Of a stretch of 64,000 bases of DNA, positions 13,698 to 21,865 are shown in pieces. The stretch comes from Anaerofilum sp. An201 (lineage in GTDB: Bacteria > Bacillota > Clostridia > Oscillospirales > Ruminococcaceae). Each line of letters opens with the position of its first letter. Within the stretch, counting starts at the first letter, position 1. The stretch is from NCBI RefSeq assembly GCF_002160015.1, contig NZ_NFJT01000002.1, positions 62,001 through 126,000 of the forward strand, given 5' to 3'. The translations under genes and the position numbers were made by a program. The notes beneath the pieces are model-generated. The model was not told the DNA's origin, ran no database searches, and was given only the letters and a program-made list of their open reading frames with translations.

Positions 13698-13723
13698 ATA
13701 GCACACGGCCAGTAGCCTGTCAA
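13695..13723 (-). promoter_or_regulatory. Promoter of the importer binding-protein gene
   Basis: TTGACA (13723-13718), 17 bp, TATTGT (13700-13695) on the minus strand, about 90 bp before ATG 13602. Confidence 0.75.
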
Positions 13724-13820
13724 GCGGACCGTGTGTGCAGTGCACGGAAGGGGCGGCGCTTTTTTGATCTGGAAACGAAACGCATCCACCTGCATCGACA
13801 AATCCCAGGCGCCCGGGCGG

Positions 13821-14795
13821 ATGAGCCGGACGGTGGCGCTGCTGGCGGTGCTGAGCATCGCGGCCGTGCTGGGGTCGTTTGCGGTGGGATATTACAAGAT
13901 ACCGCTTTCCCGGCTGCCGGGCGTGCTGCTGGGAGGAGCCTCCACCGAGCTGGACGTGCTGGTGCGGGTGCGCCTGCCGCGCATCCTGGCTGCCTACGCC
14001 ATCGGCGCGGCGCTGGCCACCGCCGGCAGCGCCTATCAGGGAATGTTCAAAAACCCGCTGGTGTCGCCCGAGATCCTGGGCGTGTCCGCCGGCGCGGGGC
14101 TGGGCGCGGCGCTGTCGATCACGCTGGAGTTTCCTTATTATATTACCCAGACGATGGCCTTCGTGTTCGGCCTTGCGGCGGCGGCACTGTGTTATCTGGC
14201 GGCGCGGCGGGTGCGCTTCGGCCAGACGGTGAGCATGATCCTGGCCGGCACCATGATCCAGACGCTGGCCACCGCCATGACCACCCTGCTGAAATACCTG
14301 GCCGACCCCAACGACGCACTGCCGGCCATCACCTTCTGGCTGATGGGCAGCCTGACCAAGGTGGACATGGACGCCCTTTTGTTTTCGGCGGCGCCGATGG
14401 CGGCGGGCTTCCTCATCCTGTTTGCGATGCGCTATCGGCTGAACGTGCTGACGCTGGGCGACGAGGAGGCCATGAGCCTGGGCATCGATCCCCGGCGCAC
14501 CCGCGCGGCGGCGATTGTGGGAGCCACTTTGCTGAGCGCCGCCTCGGTGTGTATGGGCGGCATGATCGGCTTTGTGGGGCTGATGATCCCCCACATCGCG
14601 CGCTGGATAGTGGGGCCGCAGTACCGGCGTCTGCTGCCGGTGGCCTGTATGGCGGGCGGATGCTACCTGCTGGTCATGGACGACATCGCCCGCAGTGCGA
14701 TGACGATGGAGATCCCGCTGGGCGTGATGACCGCGGTGGCGGGCGCGCCCTTCTTCCTCTACCTCATCACACGGCAGGGGGTGGAGCGCTCATGA
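13821..14795 (+). CDS. FecCD/BtuC-family ABC permease, probably molybdate/tungstate
   Basis: 324 residues with about ten hydrophobic segments and FecCD landmarks: VRLPRILAAYAIGAALATAG, then NPLVSPEILGVSAGAGLGA and GMIGFVGLMIPHIARWIVGP, the last contacting the ATPase. It forms the membrane channel of a type II importer with the ATPase encoded next and the binding protein encoded divergently. I placed the start at ATG 13821 so that the first membrane span begins at residue 3-4, as in the family; an in-frame ATG at 13731 would add 30 unusual residues. The stop overlaps the ATPase start as ATGA. Molybdate/tungstate is inferred from the maturation genes that follow. Confidence 0.88.
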   Translation: MSRTVALLAVLSIAAVLGSFAVGYYKIPLSRLPGVLLGGASTELDVLVRVRLPRILAAYAIGAALATAGSAYQGMFKNPLVSPEILGVSAGAGLGAALSITLEFPYYITQTMAFVFGLAAAALCYLAARRVRFGQTVSMILAGTMIQTLATAMTTLLKYLADPNDALPAITFWLMGSLTKVDMDALLFSAAPMAAGFLILFAMRYRLNVLTLGDEEAMSLGIDPRRTRAAAIVGATLLSAASVCMGGMIGFVGLMIPHIARWIVGPQYRRLLPVACMAGGCYLLVMDDIARSAMTMEIPLGVMTAVAGAPFFLYLITRQGVERS

Positions 14796-15580
14796 AGCTG
14801 ACGGCGGACCATCTGACGGCCGGATACATGAAAAAACCCGCCCTGCGGGAGGTGTCGTTTGCGCTGGAGAGCGGGCAGGTCCTGTGTGTGCTGGGCCCCA
14901 ACGGCGGCGGCAAATCCACCCTGTTCCGCACCCTTCTGGGCTTTCTGCCGCCCCAGAGCGGCGCCGTCTGCCTGGACGGCAAACCGCTGGCCGGGCTGTC
15001 CCCCGCGCGGATGGCGCAGTATCTCTCCTACATCCCGCAGGCGCACGCGCCCGCCTTTCGGTACCGGGTGCTGGATGTGGTGCTGATGGGGCGCACCTGC
15101 CACCTGCATGCGCTGCGCTGCCCCGGCAAAACCGACGAGGAGCTGGCGATGCGGGCGCTGCGGCGGCTGGACATCGGCTATCTGGCCCAGCGGGACTACA
15201 CCGAGCTGTCGGGCGGCGAGCGGAAGCTGGTGCTGATCGCCCGGGCACTGTGCCAGCAGGCGCAGTTCATGGTGATGGACGAGCCCACCTCCGACCTCGA
15301 TTTTGCCAAATCCCAGCTGATCTACGACGTGATCCAGAGCCTTGCGGCCGACGGGTACGGCGTGCTGCTGTCCACCCACGCGCCCGACTACCCCTTCCGC
15401 CCGCAGGACCAGGTGCTGCTGCTGCGCCGGGGGCGGACGGTGGCCTGCGGCGGTTCGGCCGAGGTGCTGACCGCGGAAAACCTCTCGGCCGCCTACGACA
15501 CCCCGATGGAGATCCTGCAGATGGCCGACAGCGCCGGGCGGACCCACCGGGTGTGCGCCGTGCTGGGAGGTGCGCCATGA
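14792..15580 (+). CDS. ABC transporter ATPase (FecE/BtuD/MolC type)
   Basis: 262 residues with Walker A GPNGGGKST (about 34-42), Q-loop YIPQ, signature LSGGE, Walker B FMVMDEPTSDLD and H-loop STHAPDY. It energises import through the FecCD-type permease. Both ends show ATGA overlaps, with the permease upstream and yqeC downstream, binding importer and maturation genes into one translational unit. This supports a job in feeding metal oxyanion to the molybdenum hydroxylase pathway. The order permease-ATPase with a divergent binding protein matches class II importers; substrate specificity cannot be read from the ATPase. Confidence 0.9.
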   Translation: MKLTADHLTAGYMKKPALREVSFALESGQVLCVLGPNGGGKSTLFRTLLGFLPPQSGAVCLDGKPLAGLSPARMAQYLSYIPQAHAPAFRYRVLDVVLMGRTCHLHALRCPGKTDEELAMRALRRLDIGYLAQRDYTELSGGERKLVLIARALCQQAQFMVMDEPTSDLDFAKSQLIYDVIQSLAADGYGVLLSTHAPDYPFRPQDQVLLLRRGRTVACGGSAEVLTAENLSAAYDTPMEILQMADSAGRTHRVCAVLGGAP

Positions 15581-16320
15581 CCCTGACCGAAGCGCTGGGC
15601 ATCCGCCCGGGCGTCACCGCGCTGGTGGGGGCGGGCGGCAAGACGAGCGCCCTGCTGCAGCTTGCCCGCGAGCTGCGAAGCGCCGGGCACACGGTGGCCA
15701 TCACCACCACCACCCACATCTTCCCCCCGCCCGCCGACCTGTGCGGCGCTCCGCTATACAGCCCGAGCGGGGCGGAACTGGCCGAAGCCGCACGGCGCGG
15801 CATCTGCGCGGCGGGGCGGGAGCTGGACGCAAAGGGCAAGCTGACCGGCCTGGACGAGGCCGGCATCGAGACGCTGGCGCAGCACTTTTCCTATGTGCTG
15901 GCCGAGGCGGACGGCAGCCGCCGGATGCCCTGCAAGGTTCCGGCCGCCCACGAGCCGGTGATCCCCGCCTCTGCCGGGACGGTGGTGGGCGTGCTGGGGC
16001 TGTCGGCGCTGGGGAAGCCGCTGTGTGCGGTGTGCTTCCGGGCGGAACTGGCCGCCCGGCGGCTGGGCGTTTCGCCTGCGGAGATCCTGTCCCCCGCCCT
16101 GCTGGCGCAGATCGCCTGCGGCGAAGGAGGACTGCGCAAGCAGGTGGGCGGCCGCCGCTTTGCGCTGCTGCTGAACCAGGCCGAGCTGTGCCCCGCAGAG
16201 GCCGCCGAAACGGCGCGTCTGTGCCGGGCGCTGCGGCCGGAAATTGAGATCGTGACCGCGTCGCTGCAAAGAGAGCAGTGGACGCTCTGGAGAGGAGAGA
16301 AAGATGTATGCTCGTTCTGA
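15577..16320 (+). CDS. yqeC: Selenium-dependent hydroxylase accessory protein YqeC
   Basis: 247 residues opening with the nucleotide-binding stretch VTALVGAGGKTSALLQLARE and later AITTTTHIF, YVLAEADGSR and PCKVPAAHEPVIP, all characteristic of the YqeC family found with selenium-dependent molybdenum hydroxylases. Family members are proposed to act in maturation of the labile-selenium molybdenum site; the exact reaction is not established as far as I know. The start overlaps the ATPase stop (ATGA) and the 3' end overlaps yqeB by 13 nt. The neighbouring yqeB, xdhC, selD and yedE genes make the assignment secure. Confidence 0.88.
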   Translation: MTLTEALGIRPGVTALVGAGGKTSALLQLARELRSAGHTVAITTTTHIFPPPADLCGAPLYSPSGAELAEAARRGICAAGRELDAKGKLTGLDEAGIETLAQHFSYVLAEADGSRRMPCKVPAAHEPVIPASAGTVVGVLGLSALGKPLCAVCFRAELAARRLGVSPAEILSPALLAQIACGEGGLRKQVGGRRFALLLNQAELCPAEAAETARLCRALRPEIEIVTASLQREQWTLWRGEKDVCSF

Positions 16321-17099
16321 TACGCGGAGCCGGAGACCTTGCCACCGGCATCGCCTGGCGGCTGTGGCAGGCGCATTTTGACATCGTGATGACCGACCTG
16401 CCGCGCCCCACCGCCATCCGCCGCACCGTGGCTTTTTCCACGGCGCTGGAGAAGATCGAAACGACGGTGGAGGGCGTGACGGCGGTTGCCTGCGCCACCC
16501 CGAACCAGGTGCTGGAGGCCATCGGGCGGCGGCGGGTGGCCGTGCTGCCCGACCCCTCCTGCAAGCTGGCTTTGCAGCTGCGGCCGGATGTGCTGGTGGA
16601 CGCCATTCTGGCAAAGCGCAATCTGGGCACCCGCATCGACGACGCGCCGCTGGTGATCGGCGTGGGACCGGGCTTCTGCGCCGGGCAGGACTGTCACTAT
16701 GTGATCGAGACCCAGCGCGGGCACGACCTGGGCCGGGTGATCGAAGCGGGGCCCGCCGCGCCCAATTCCGGCATCCCCGGCAACATCGGCGGATACACCT
16801 CGGAGCGCATCCTGCGCGCACCGGCGGCGGGCGTGTTCCGTCCGCTGGCGGCCATCGGGGATCTGGTGCAGGCCGGGCAGACGGTGGCCGAGGTGGACGG
16901 CATCGCCCTGACCGCCCCCATCGCCGGGATGGTGCGCGGGATGCTGGCCGAGGGGGTGGAGGTGACGCCCGGCTTCAAGTGCGGCGACGTGGACCCCCGC
17001 GGCGAAGCGGCCAGCTGCACCACCATCTCGGACAAGGCGCGCGCCATCGGCGGCGGCGTGCTGGAAGCGATTCTACGCAGATACGGAGGAAAATTATGA
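16308..17099 (+). CDS. yqeB: Selenium-dependent molybdenum hydroxylase system protein YqeB
   Basis: 263 residues of the EF2563/YqeB type. The N-terminus LVLIRGAGDLATGIAWRLWQ is a Rossmann-like dinucleotide motif. The middle has DDAPLVIGVGPGFCAGQDCHYVIETQRGHDLGRVI, conserved in the family, and the end has a biotinyl-like PAAGVFRPLAAIGD...IAGMVRG region. It is thought to help load or protect the selenium-containing molybdenum site. Start ATG 16308 follows GAGGAGAG; an in-frame ATG ten codons earlier lies inside yqeC. It overlaps xdhC by ATGA. Confidence 0.9.
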   Translation: MLVLIRGAGDLATGIAWRLWQAHFDIVMTDLPRPTAIRRTVAFSTALEKIETTVEGVTAVACATPNQVLEAIGRRRVAVLPDPSCKLALQLRPDVLVDAILAKRNLGTRIDDAPLVIGVGPGFCAGQDCHYVIETQRGHDLGRVIEAGPAAPNSGIPGNIGGYTSERILRAPAAGVFRPLAAIGDLVQAGQTVAEVDGIALTAPIAGMVRGMLAEGVEVTPGFKCGDVDPRGEAASCTTISDKARAIGGGVLEAILRRYGGKL

Positions 17100-18079
17100 A
17101 CACCTGGAAAACATGCGCCGCCCTGCTGCGGCAGGGACGGCAGACCGCCCTGTTCCGCGACCTTGCCGGCGGCGTGGTGATGACCGAGGAGCAGGCGGCC
17201 CAAAGCGCGCGGTACGCCCCCCTGCTGGACGCCTGCCCGGACAAGCAGAAATGCGGCGTCTACCGGGTGGACGGGGCGGAATATTGCCTGCAGCCGCTGT
17301 GCACAAAACCCCGCATGGTGATCTGCGGCGGCGGGCATGTGGCCTGCCAGACCGCCATCCTGGGCAATCTGCTGGACTTTGCGGTGACGGTGATCGACGA
17401 CCGCGAGGAATTTGCGAACCAGGCGCGCTTCCCCTTTGCCCAGGTGCTGTGCCTGCCGTTCGACGAGGCGATGCAGCGGGTGGAGGGCGGCGAGAACTGC
17501 TATTTCGTCATCGCCACCCGCGGCCACGCCTGCGACAGCCTGTGCCTGGAGGCCGCGCTGAAAAAAGAGCGGGCCTATCTGGGCATGATCGGCAGCCGCT
17601 CGAAGGTGGCGCACGTGATGGACCGGATGCGCGATGCGGGATTTTCCGACGCCGAGCTGGCCGAGGTGTACAGCCCCATCGGGCTGGCCATCGGGGCGGT
17701 GACGCCCGCCGAGATCGCGGTGTCGATCTGCGCGCAGATCATCGAGGTGAAAAGCCGCCGGCGCGGCGGCGCTTTTGTGGGGGACGACGTGCTGGACAGC
17801 ATCCTGTCGGGAAAAGCGGCAGCGGTGGCCACCATCCTGTCCCAGAAGGGCAGCAGCCCGCGCGGCGCCGGAGCGGTGATGACGGTGAACCGGGACGGCA
17901 CCATCAGCGGCACGGTGGGCGGCGGCGAGGCCGAGCAGCTCACCATCCAGCAGGCGCGCAGCGTGGCTCCCGGCCGGCAGCGCATCATGCAATACGACAT
18001 GACCCCCAAAAACGCCCAGCAGCTGGGCATGGTGTGCGGCGGGACCGTGCGCATCCTGGTGGAAGGATTGGAGGAATGA
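17096..18079 (+). CDS. xdhC: XdhC/CoxI-family molybdenum cofactor maturation protein, permuted domain order
   Basis: 327 residues. The Rossmann XdhC_C domain comes first (about 70-220): RMVICGGGHVACQ, VIDDREEFANQARFP, YLGMIGSRSK, SPIGLAIGAVTPAEIAVSI. The CoxI-type domain follows (about 230-327): VATILSQKGSSPRGAGAVM, then GTVGGGEAEQ and CGGTVRILVE. In most described XdhC proteins CoxI is N-terminal, so the order is reversed here. XdhC binds and sulfurates (or, here, may selenate) molybdenum cofactor and hands it to the hydroxylase. ATGA overlap with yqeB; selD starts 3 nt after the stop. No hydroxylase structural gene lies in this window. Confidence 0.88.
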   Translation: MNTWKTCAALLRQGRQTALFRDLAGGVVMTEEQAAQSARYAPLLDACPDKQKCGVYRVDGAEYCLQPLCTKPRMVICGGGHVACQTAILGNLLDFAVTVIDDREEFANQARFPFAQVLCLPFDEAMQRVEGGENCYFVIATRGHACDSLCLEAALKKERAYLGMIGSRSKVAHVMDRMRDAGFSDAELAEVYSPIGLAIGAVTPAEIAVSICAQIIEVKSRRRGGAFVGDDVLDSILSGKAAAVATILSQKGSSPRGAGAVMTVNRDGTISGTVGGGEAEQLTIQQARSVAPGRQRIMQYDMTPKNAQQLGMVCGGTVRILVEGLEE

Positions 18080-18082
18080 CCG

Positions 18083-19123
18083 ATGGAAACTTCGATCAAG
18101 ATGACCAAGCTGGCCAAATGCGCCGGGTGCGGCGCGAAGGTGGGGGCCGGGACCCTGTCTGCCCTGCTGGGCGGGCTGCCGGTGCGGCGGGACGAGCGGC
18201 TGCTGGTGGGCTACGACACCAGCGACGACGCCTCGGTCTACCGCATCAGCGACGACCTCGTGCTGGTGCAGACGGTGGACTTTTTCCCGCCCATCGTGGA
18301 TGACCCCTACACCTTCGGCCAGATCGCGGCGGCCAACGCGCTGAGCGACATTTTCGCGATGGGCGCCGAGGCAAAGCTGGCGATGAACGTGCTGTGCGTG
18401 TCCCCCCAAATGGACGACGAGGCGGTGCGGGAGCTGCTGCGCGGCGGCTATGAAAAGGCGTATGAGGCGGGCGCGATCATCACCGGCGGGCACACCATCC
18501 AGTCGGAGGAGCCGAAATACGGGCTGTCGGTGTCCGGCTTTGCCCACCCCGACCGCTTTCTGCGCAACTGCTCGGCACAGCCGGGCGACGTGCTGCTCCT
18601 CACGAAACCTCTGGGCATCGGCGTGACCACCACCGCGGCCCGCGCCGGCCTGGCCGACCCCGACGCCTACCGGCAGGCGGTGGAGTGGATGCGCACCCTG
18701 AACAAAGCCGCGCGGGACATCATGATGCGGTTCGAGGTGCACAGCTGCACCGACGTGACCGGGTTTGCCCTGCTGGGACACGGCTGCGAGATGGCCGAAG
18801 GCAGCGGCGTGACCATCGAGCTGTACAACAGCCGCATCCCGATGCTGCCCGGCGCGCTGGAACTGGCGCGGGACGGGCTGCTGCCCGAAGGGATGTACCG
18901 CAACCGCGCTTTTGCCGAAAGCCGCGTATGGGCCGACCCGGCGCTGGAGCTGGCCGCCCAGGATCTGCTGTACGACCCGCAGACGTCGGGCGGGCTGCTG
19001 ATCGCGGCGGCCCCGCAGGACGCCGAGGCCCTGCTGCGCGCGCTGAACGGCAGCATCCCCTGCGCCGCTGCCATCGGGCAGGCGGTGCCGCGCGGCGACT
19101 GGGCGGTGGTGGTGAAGCCATGA
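18083..19123 (+). CDS. selD: Selenide, water dikinase
   Basis: 346 residues. SelD makes selenophosphate from selenide and ATP for Sec-tRNA and selenium cofactors. The active-site loop reads KCAGCGAKVGAG: the catalytic Cys and Lys of the GCGCK motif are present, while the second, non-essential Cys is Ala. Further marks are VGYDTSDDASVY, LVQTVDFFPPIVDDPYTFGQ, IITGGHTIQ, TDVTGFALLGH and DPQTSGGLLIA. It sits in the SDMH operon, overlapping the desulfurase-like gene by ATGA. This points to selenium use for hydroxylase maturation; selA/selB/selC are not in the window, so selenoprotein use cannot be judged. Confidence 0.96.
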   Translation: METSIKMTKLAKCAGCGAKVGAGTLSALLGGLPVRRDERLLVGYDTSDDASVYRISDDLVLVQTVDFFPPIVDDPYTFGQIAAANALSDIFAMGAEAKLAMNVLCVSPQMDDEAVRELLRGGYEKAYEAGAIITGGHTIQSEEPKYGLSVSGFAHPDRFLRNCSAQPGDVLLLTKPLGIGVTTTAARAGLADPDAYRQAVEWMRTLNKAARDIMMRFEVHSCTDVTGFALLGHGCEMAEGSGVTIELYNSRIPMLPGALELARDGLLPEGMYRNRAFAESRVWADPALELAAQDLLYDPQTSGGLLIAAAPQDAEALLRALNGSIPCAAAIGQAVPRGDWAVVVKP

Positions 19124-20256
19124 CGCGGCTGTATCTGGACAACGCGGCCGGCAGCTTTCCCAAAGCGCCCGGCGTGGCCGAGGCGATGGCCGACTATCTG
19201 CTGCACAACGGCTGCAATCTGGGCCGCGGCAGCTACCAGACGGCGGCCGAGGCGGAGGACATCGTGCTCGACCTGCGCATCCGGCTGGGCAGGCTGCTGG
19301 GCTTTGGCGATCCGTCGCATGTGGTGCTGACCAGCGGTGTCACCGAGAGCCTGAACCTTCTCATCCGCGGGCTGCTGGGGCCGGGCGACCACTGCATCGT
19401 GTCCGGCTTTGAACACAACGCCGTCATGCGCCCTCTGCTGCGCACCGGCGCGGAGTGGACAGCAGCACAGCTGGACGAAAGCGGACATTTTGCGCATCCC
19501 GAGGCACTGTTCCGGCCGAACACCAAGCTGGTGGTGATGACCCACGCCTCCAACGTGTTCGGCAACCGGCTGCCGCTGGAGGAGATGGGGCGTCTGTGCC
19601 GGGAGCGGGGGATTCCGTTCGCGGTGGACTGCGCCCAGACTGCCGGGCATCTGCCGGTGGATATGGAGCAGCTTTGCGCGGACGCGCTCTGTTTTGCGGG
19701 GCACAAAGGGCTGCTTGGCCCGGCCGGGACCGGCGGCGTGCTGCTGCGGCGGGAGCTGGCACGGCGCCTTCCCCCGCTGATCGAGGGGGGCACCGGCAGC
19801 GCCAGCGACCGCATGGAGACCCCCGATCTCATGCCCGACAAGTTCGAGGCCGGCACCCGCAACATTCCCGGCCTGTGGGGGCTGCACGCCGCGCTGGGCT
19901 TTCTGGAAGCAAACGCCCCCGCCGCCATCGCACAGCAGGAGGATGCGCTGCGCCGGGCGTTTCTGGACGGGCTGGCGCAGATCCCGGGCGTGCATGCGGT
20001 GTGCGCGCCCGGCGTGGGGCAGACCGGCGTGGTGTCGGTGGTGTTTGAACGGCTGGACCAGGCGGAAGCTGCCTGGCAGCTGGAGGAACAACACGGCATC
20101 CAGACCCGCTGCGGGCTGCACTGCGCCCCGCTGGCACACCGCACGATGGGAACCTTTCCGGAAGGGACCGTGCGCTTTTCGTTCGGGATCTTCAACACGG
20201 CGGCCGAGATCGGCCGCGCACTGGAGGCGATCGCGGCGGTATGCCGCACGGCATAA
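19120..20256 (+). CDS. Cysteine desulfurase/selenocysteine lyase-family aminotransferase (class V)
   Basis: 378 residues. Hallmarks of class V PLP enzymes: LYLDNAAGSFPKAPGV, VVLTSGVTESLNLLIRGL, HNAVMRPL, VDCAQTAGHLPVD, the PLP lysine in FAGHKGLLGPAGTGG, and a C-terminal catalytic Cys in TRCGLHCAPLAHRT. It resembles the subgroup (EF2568-like) that accompanies selenium-dependent molybdenum hydroxylases. It should mobilise sulfur or selenium from cysteine/selenocysteine for SelD or the cofactor. Start ATG 19120 overlaps the selD stop. Sulfur versus selenium preference is inferred from context only. Confidence 0.88.
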   Translation: MTRLYLDNAAGSFPKAPGVAEAMADYLLHNGCNLGRGSYQTAAEAEDIVLDLRIRLGRLLGFGDPSHVVLTSGVTESLNLLIRGLLGPGDHCIVSGFEHNAVMRPLLRTGAEWTAAQLDESGHFAHPEALFRPNTKLVVMTHASNVFGNRLPLEEMGRLCRERGIPFAVDCAQTAGHLPVDMEQLCADALCFAGHKGLLGPAGTGGVLLRRELARRLPPLIEGGTGSASDRMETPDLMPDKFEAGTRNIPGLWGLHAALGFLEANAPAAIAQQEDALRRAFLDGLAQIPGVHAVCAPGVGQTGVVSVVFERLDQAEAAWQLEEQHGIQTRCGLHCAPLAHRTMGTFPEGTVRFSFGIFNTAAEIGRALEAIAAVCRTA

Positions 20257-20278
20257 ACATCAACGAGGAGGAATTGGT

Positions 20279-21337
20279 TTGAAAAAGTATCTGGGCATCG
20301 TTCTCACCGGCTGCGCCGTGGGCGCGGCCGCGGTGGTGCTGACCCTGCTGGGCAATCCCGGCAATATGGGGTTCTGCATCGCCTGTTTTTTGCGCGACAT
20401 CGCAGGCGCCGCCAAGCTGCACAGCGCGGCGGTGGTGCAGTATCTGCGGCCGGAGATCGTTGGGCTTGTCATCGGCGCGATGATCGCGGCGGTGGCGGCA
20501 AAAGAATTCAAGCCGCGCGGGGGCAGCGCCCCGGCCACCCGCTTTGCGCTGGGCGCGGCCGTGATGGTGGGCGCGCTGATGTTCCTGGGCTGTCCGCTGC
20601 GCATGGTGCTGCGCATCGGCGGCGGCGACCTGAACGCGGTGGTGGGCCTTGTGGGCTTTGCGGCCGGCATCCTGTGCGGCGTATTTGCGCTGAACCGCGG
20701 TTTTTCTCTGAAGCGCGCCTATTCGCTGGGCAAGGCCGAGGGCAGTGTGCTGCCGGTGGGACTGGCGCTGCTGTTCGTTTTGTGGCTGGTGCAGCCGGGC
20801 CTGTTCGCCTTCAGCGAGAGCGGCCCGGGCTCGATGGCGGCCCCGGTGCTGGCCGCGCTGGCTGCCGGGCTTCTGGTGGGCGTGCTGGCACAGCGCACCC
20901 GCCTGTGCATGGTGGGCGGCATCCGTGACGCGGTGCTGTTCCGCGACTTCTACCTGCTGGCCGGTTTTGCCGCCATTCTGGCAGTGACGCTGGTGGGCAA
21001 CGCCGCGGCCGGCAGGCTGCTGTTCGGCTTTGCGGGGCAGCCGGTGGCCCACACCGACGGTGTGTGGAACTTTTTGGGCATGGCTCTGGTGGGCTGGGGC
21101 AGCGTGCTGCTGGGCGGCTGCCCGCTGCGGCAGCTGATCCTCACCGGCGAGGGCAACACCGATTCCGGCATCACGGTGCTGGGCATGATCGTGGGCGCGG
21201 CCGTCTGCCACAACTTCGGCCTGGCCTCCTCCGCCGACGGCCCCACTCTGGCCGGCAAGATCGCGGTGGGCATCGGCTTTGCCGTTGTGGCCGTCATTAC
21301 CGTTACCAATCTTCAGAAACGAGGTGCTGCAAAATGA
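20279..21337 (+). CDS. yedE: Selenium metabolism membrane protein YedE
   Basis: 352 residues with about ten membrane spans. Two matching Gly-Cys-Pro-Leu-Arg motifs (FLGCPLRMVLRIGGGD and LGGCPLRQLILTGEGN) and NPGNMGFCIACFLRDIAG mark the YeeE/YedE family, whose cysteines relay thiosulfate or, in this branch, probably selenium species across the membrane. The start is a TTG at 20279, read from GAGGAGGAATTGG just upstream; no ATG fits. The stop overlaps the YedF-like start by ATGA. Transport of a selenium compound is the common proposal for the family, not shown by the sequence itself. Confidence 0.88.
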   Translation: MKKYLGIVLTGCAVGAAAVVLTLLGNPGNMGFCIACFLRDIAGAAKLHSAAVVQYLRPEIVGLVIGAMIAAVAAKEFKPRGGSAPATRFALGAAVMVGALMFLGCPLRMVLRIGGGDLNAVVGLVGFAAGILCGVFALNRGFSLKRAYSLGKAEGSVLPVGLALLFVLWLVQPGLFAFSESGPGSMAAPVLAALAAGLLVGVLAQRTRLCMVGGIRDAVLFRDFYLLAGFAAILAVTLVGNAAAGRLLFGFAGQPVAHTDGVWNFLGMALVGWGSVLLGGCPLRQLILTGEGNTDSGITVLGMIVGAAVCHNFGLASSADGPTLAGKIAVGIGFAVVAVITVTNLQKRGAAK

Positions 21338-21546
21338 ATCTTCCCGTGATCGACGCCCGCGGCCTGGCCTGCCCCGAACCCGTTGTTCTGACCCAGCAGG
21401 CCCATCGCCAGCACAAACAGTTCGCCGTTCTGGTGGACAACAAGGTAGCCGTGCAGAACATCGCCCGCTTTTGCCAGAACCGCGGCCTGGCGCTGACGGT
21501 GACCGAGGAAAACGGCGAATACCGGCTGGAAATCGCCGCCAAGTGA
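21334..21546 (+). CDS. YedF-like TusA-domain protein, 70 aa
   Basis: A single TusA/SirA fold with the active-site motif ARGLACPEPVVLTQQA, whose Cys can carry persulfide or perselenide. Known YedF proteins are about 200 residues with an added DsrE-like C-terminal domain. This one stops after the TusA domain with no DsrE remnant downstream. It presumably receives selenium or sulfur from YedE or the desulfurase and hands it on. ATGA overlap with yedE. Confidence 0.85.
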   Translation: MNLPVIDARGLACPEPVVLTQQAHRQHKQFAVLVDNKVAVQNIARFCQNRGLALTVTEENGEYRLEIAAK

Positions 21547-21550
21547 GGCG

Positions 21551-21790
21551 ATGGGGATGCAGGAATACATCGCCACCTTCCACACCCATTTCGGGGCCAG
21601 CCAGTTCGCGCGGGCGCTGAAAGCGGACGGCATCCGCCACCGCATGATGCCGGTGCCGCGCGCGCTCTCCTCCAGCTGCGGCACCTGTGTGCGGCTGTGG
21701 TGTGAGGACGCCGCTTCCCTGCCCCGCGAGGAGGAACAGGAAGGTCTGTACCGGGTGGAGGGCAGCAGCTATCTGCCGGTGGAAGTGTGA
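21551..21790 (+). CDS. DUF3343-family protein, 79 aa
   Basis: A small soluble protein: YIATFHTHFGASQFARALKA, then MPVPRALSSSCGTCVRL with a Cys-x-x-Cys in the family's conserved segment. DUF3343 proteins commonly follow yedF in SDMH operons and may take part in sulfur/selenium relay. It starts 4 nt after the YedF-like stop (ATG 21551, or 21557) and closes the operon before the hairpins and repeat at 21802-22120. Confidence 0.85.
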   Translation: MGMQEYIATFHTHFGASQFARALKADGIRHRMMPVPRALSSSCGTCVRLWCEDAASLPREEEQEGLYRVEGSSYLPVEV

Positions 21791-21865
21791 TAGAACAAAA
21801 AAGCCTGGACGCTCCGCTGGGATGGCGGGGTGTCCGGGTGTTTTGGTCTGTTCTGCCCGTCAAAA

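Noticed and set aside
13603-13730. Molybdenum-cofactor or other riboswitch in the SDMH promoter region
   Set aside because: The region is too short and no conserved riboswitch pairing could be recognised; the palindrome is better explained as a DNA operator.
12513-15580. Siderophore or cobalamin uptake as the primary call for the BtuCDF-type importer
   Set aside because: Not excluded by the family, but the translationally coupled SDMH genes and the ModE-like site favour molybdate/tungstate.
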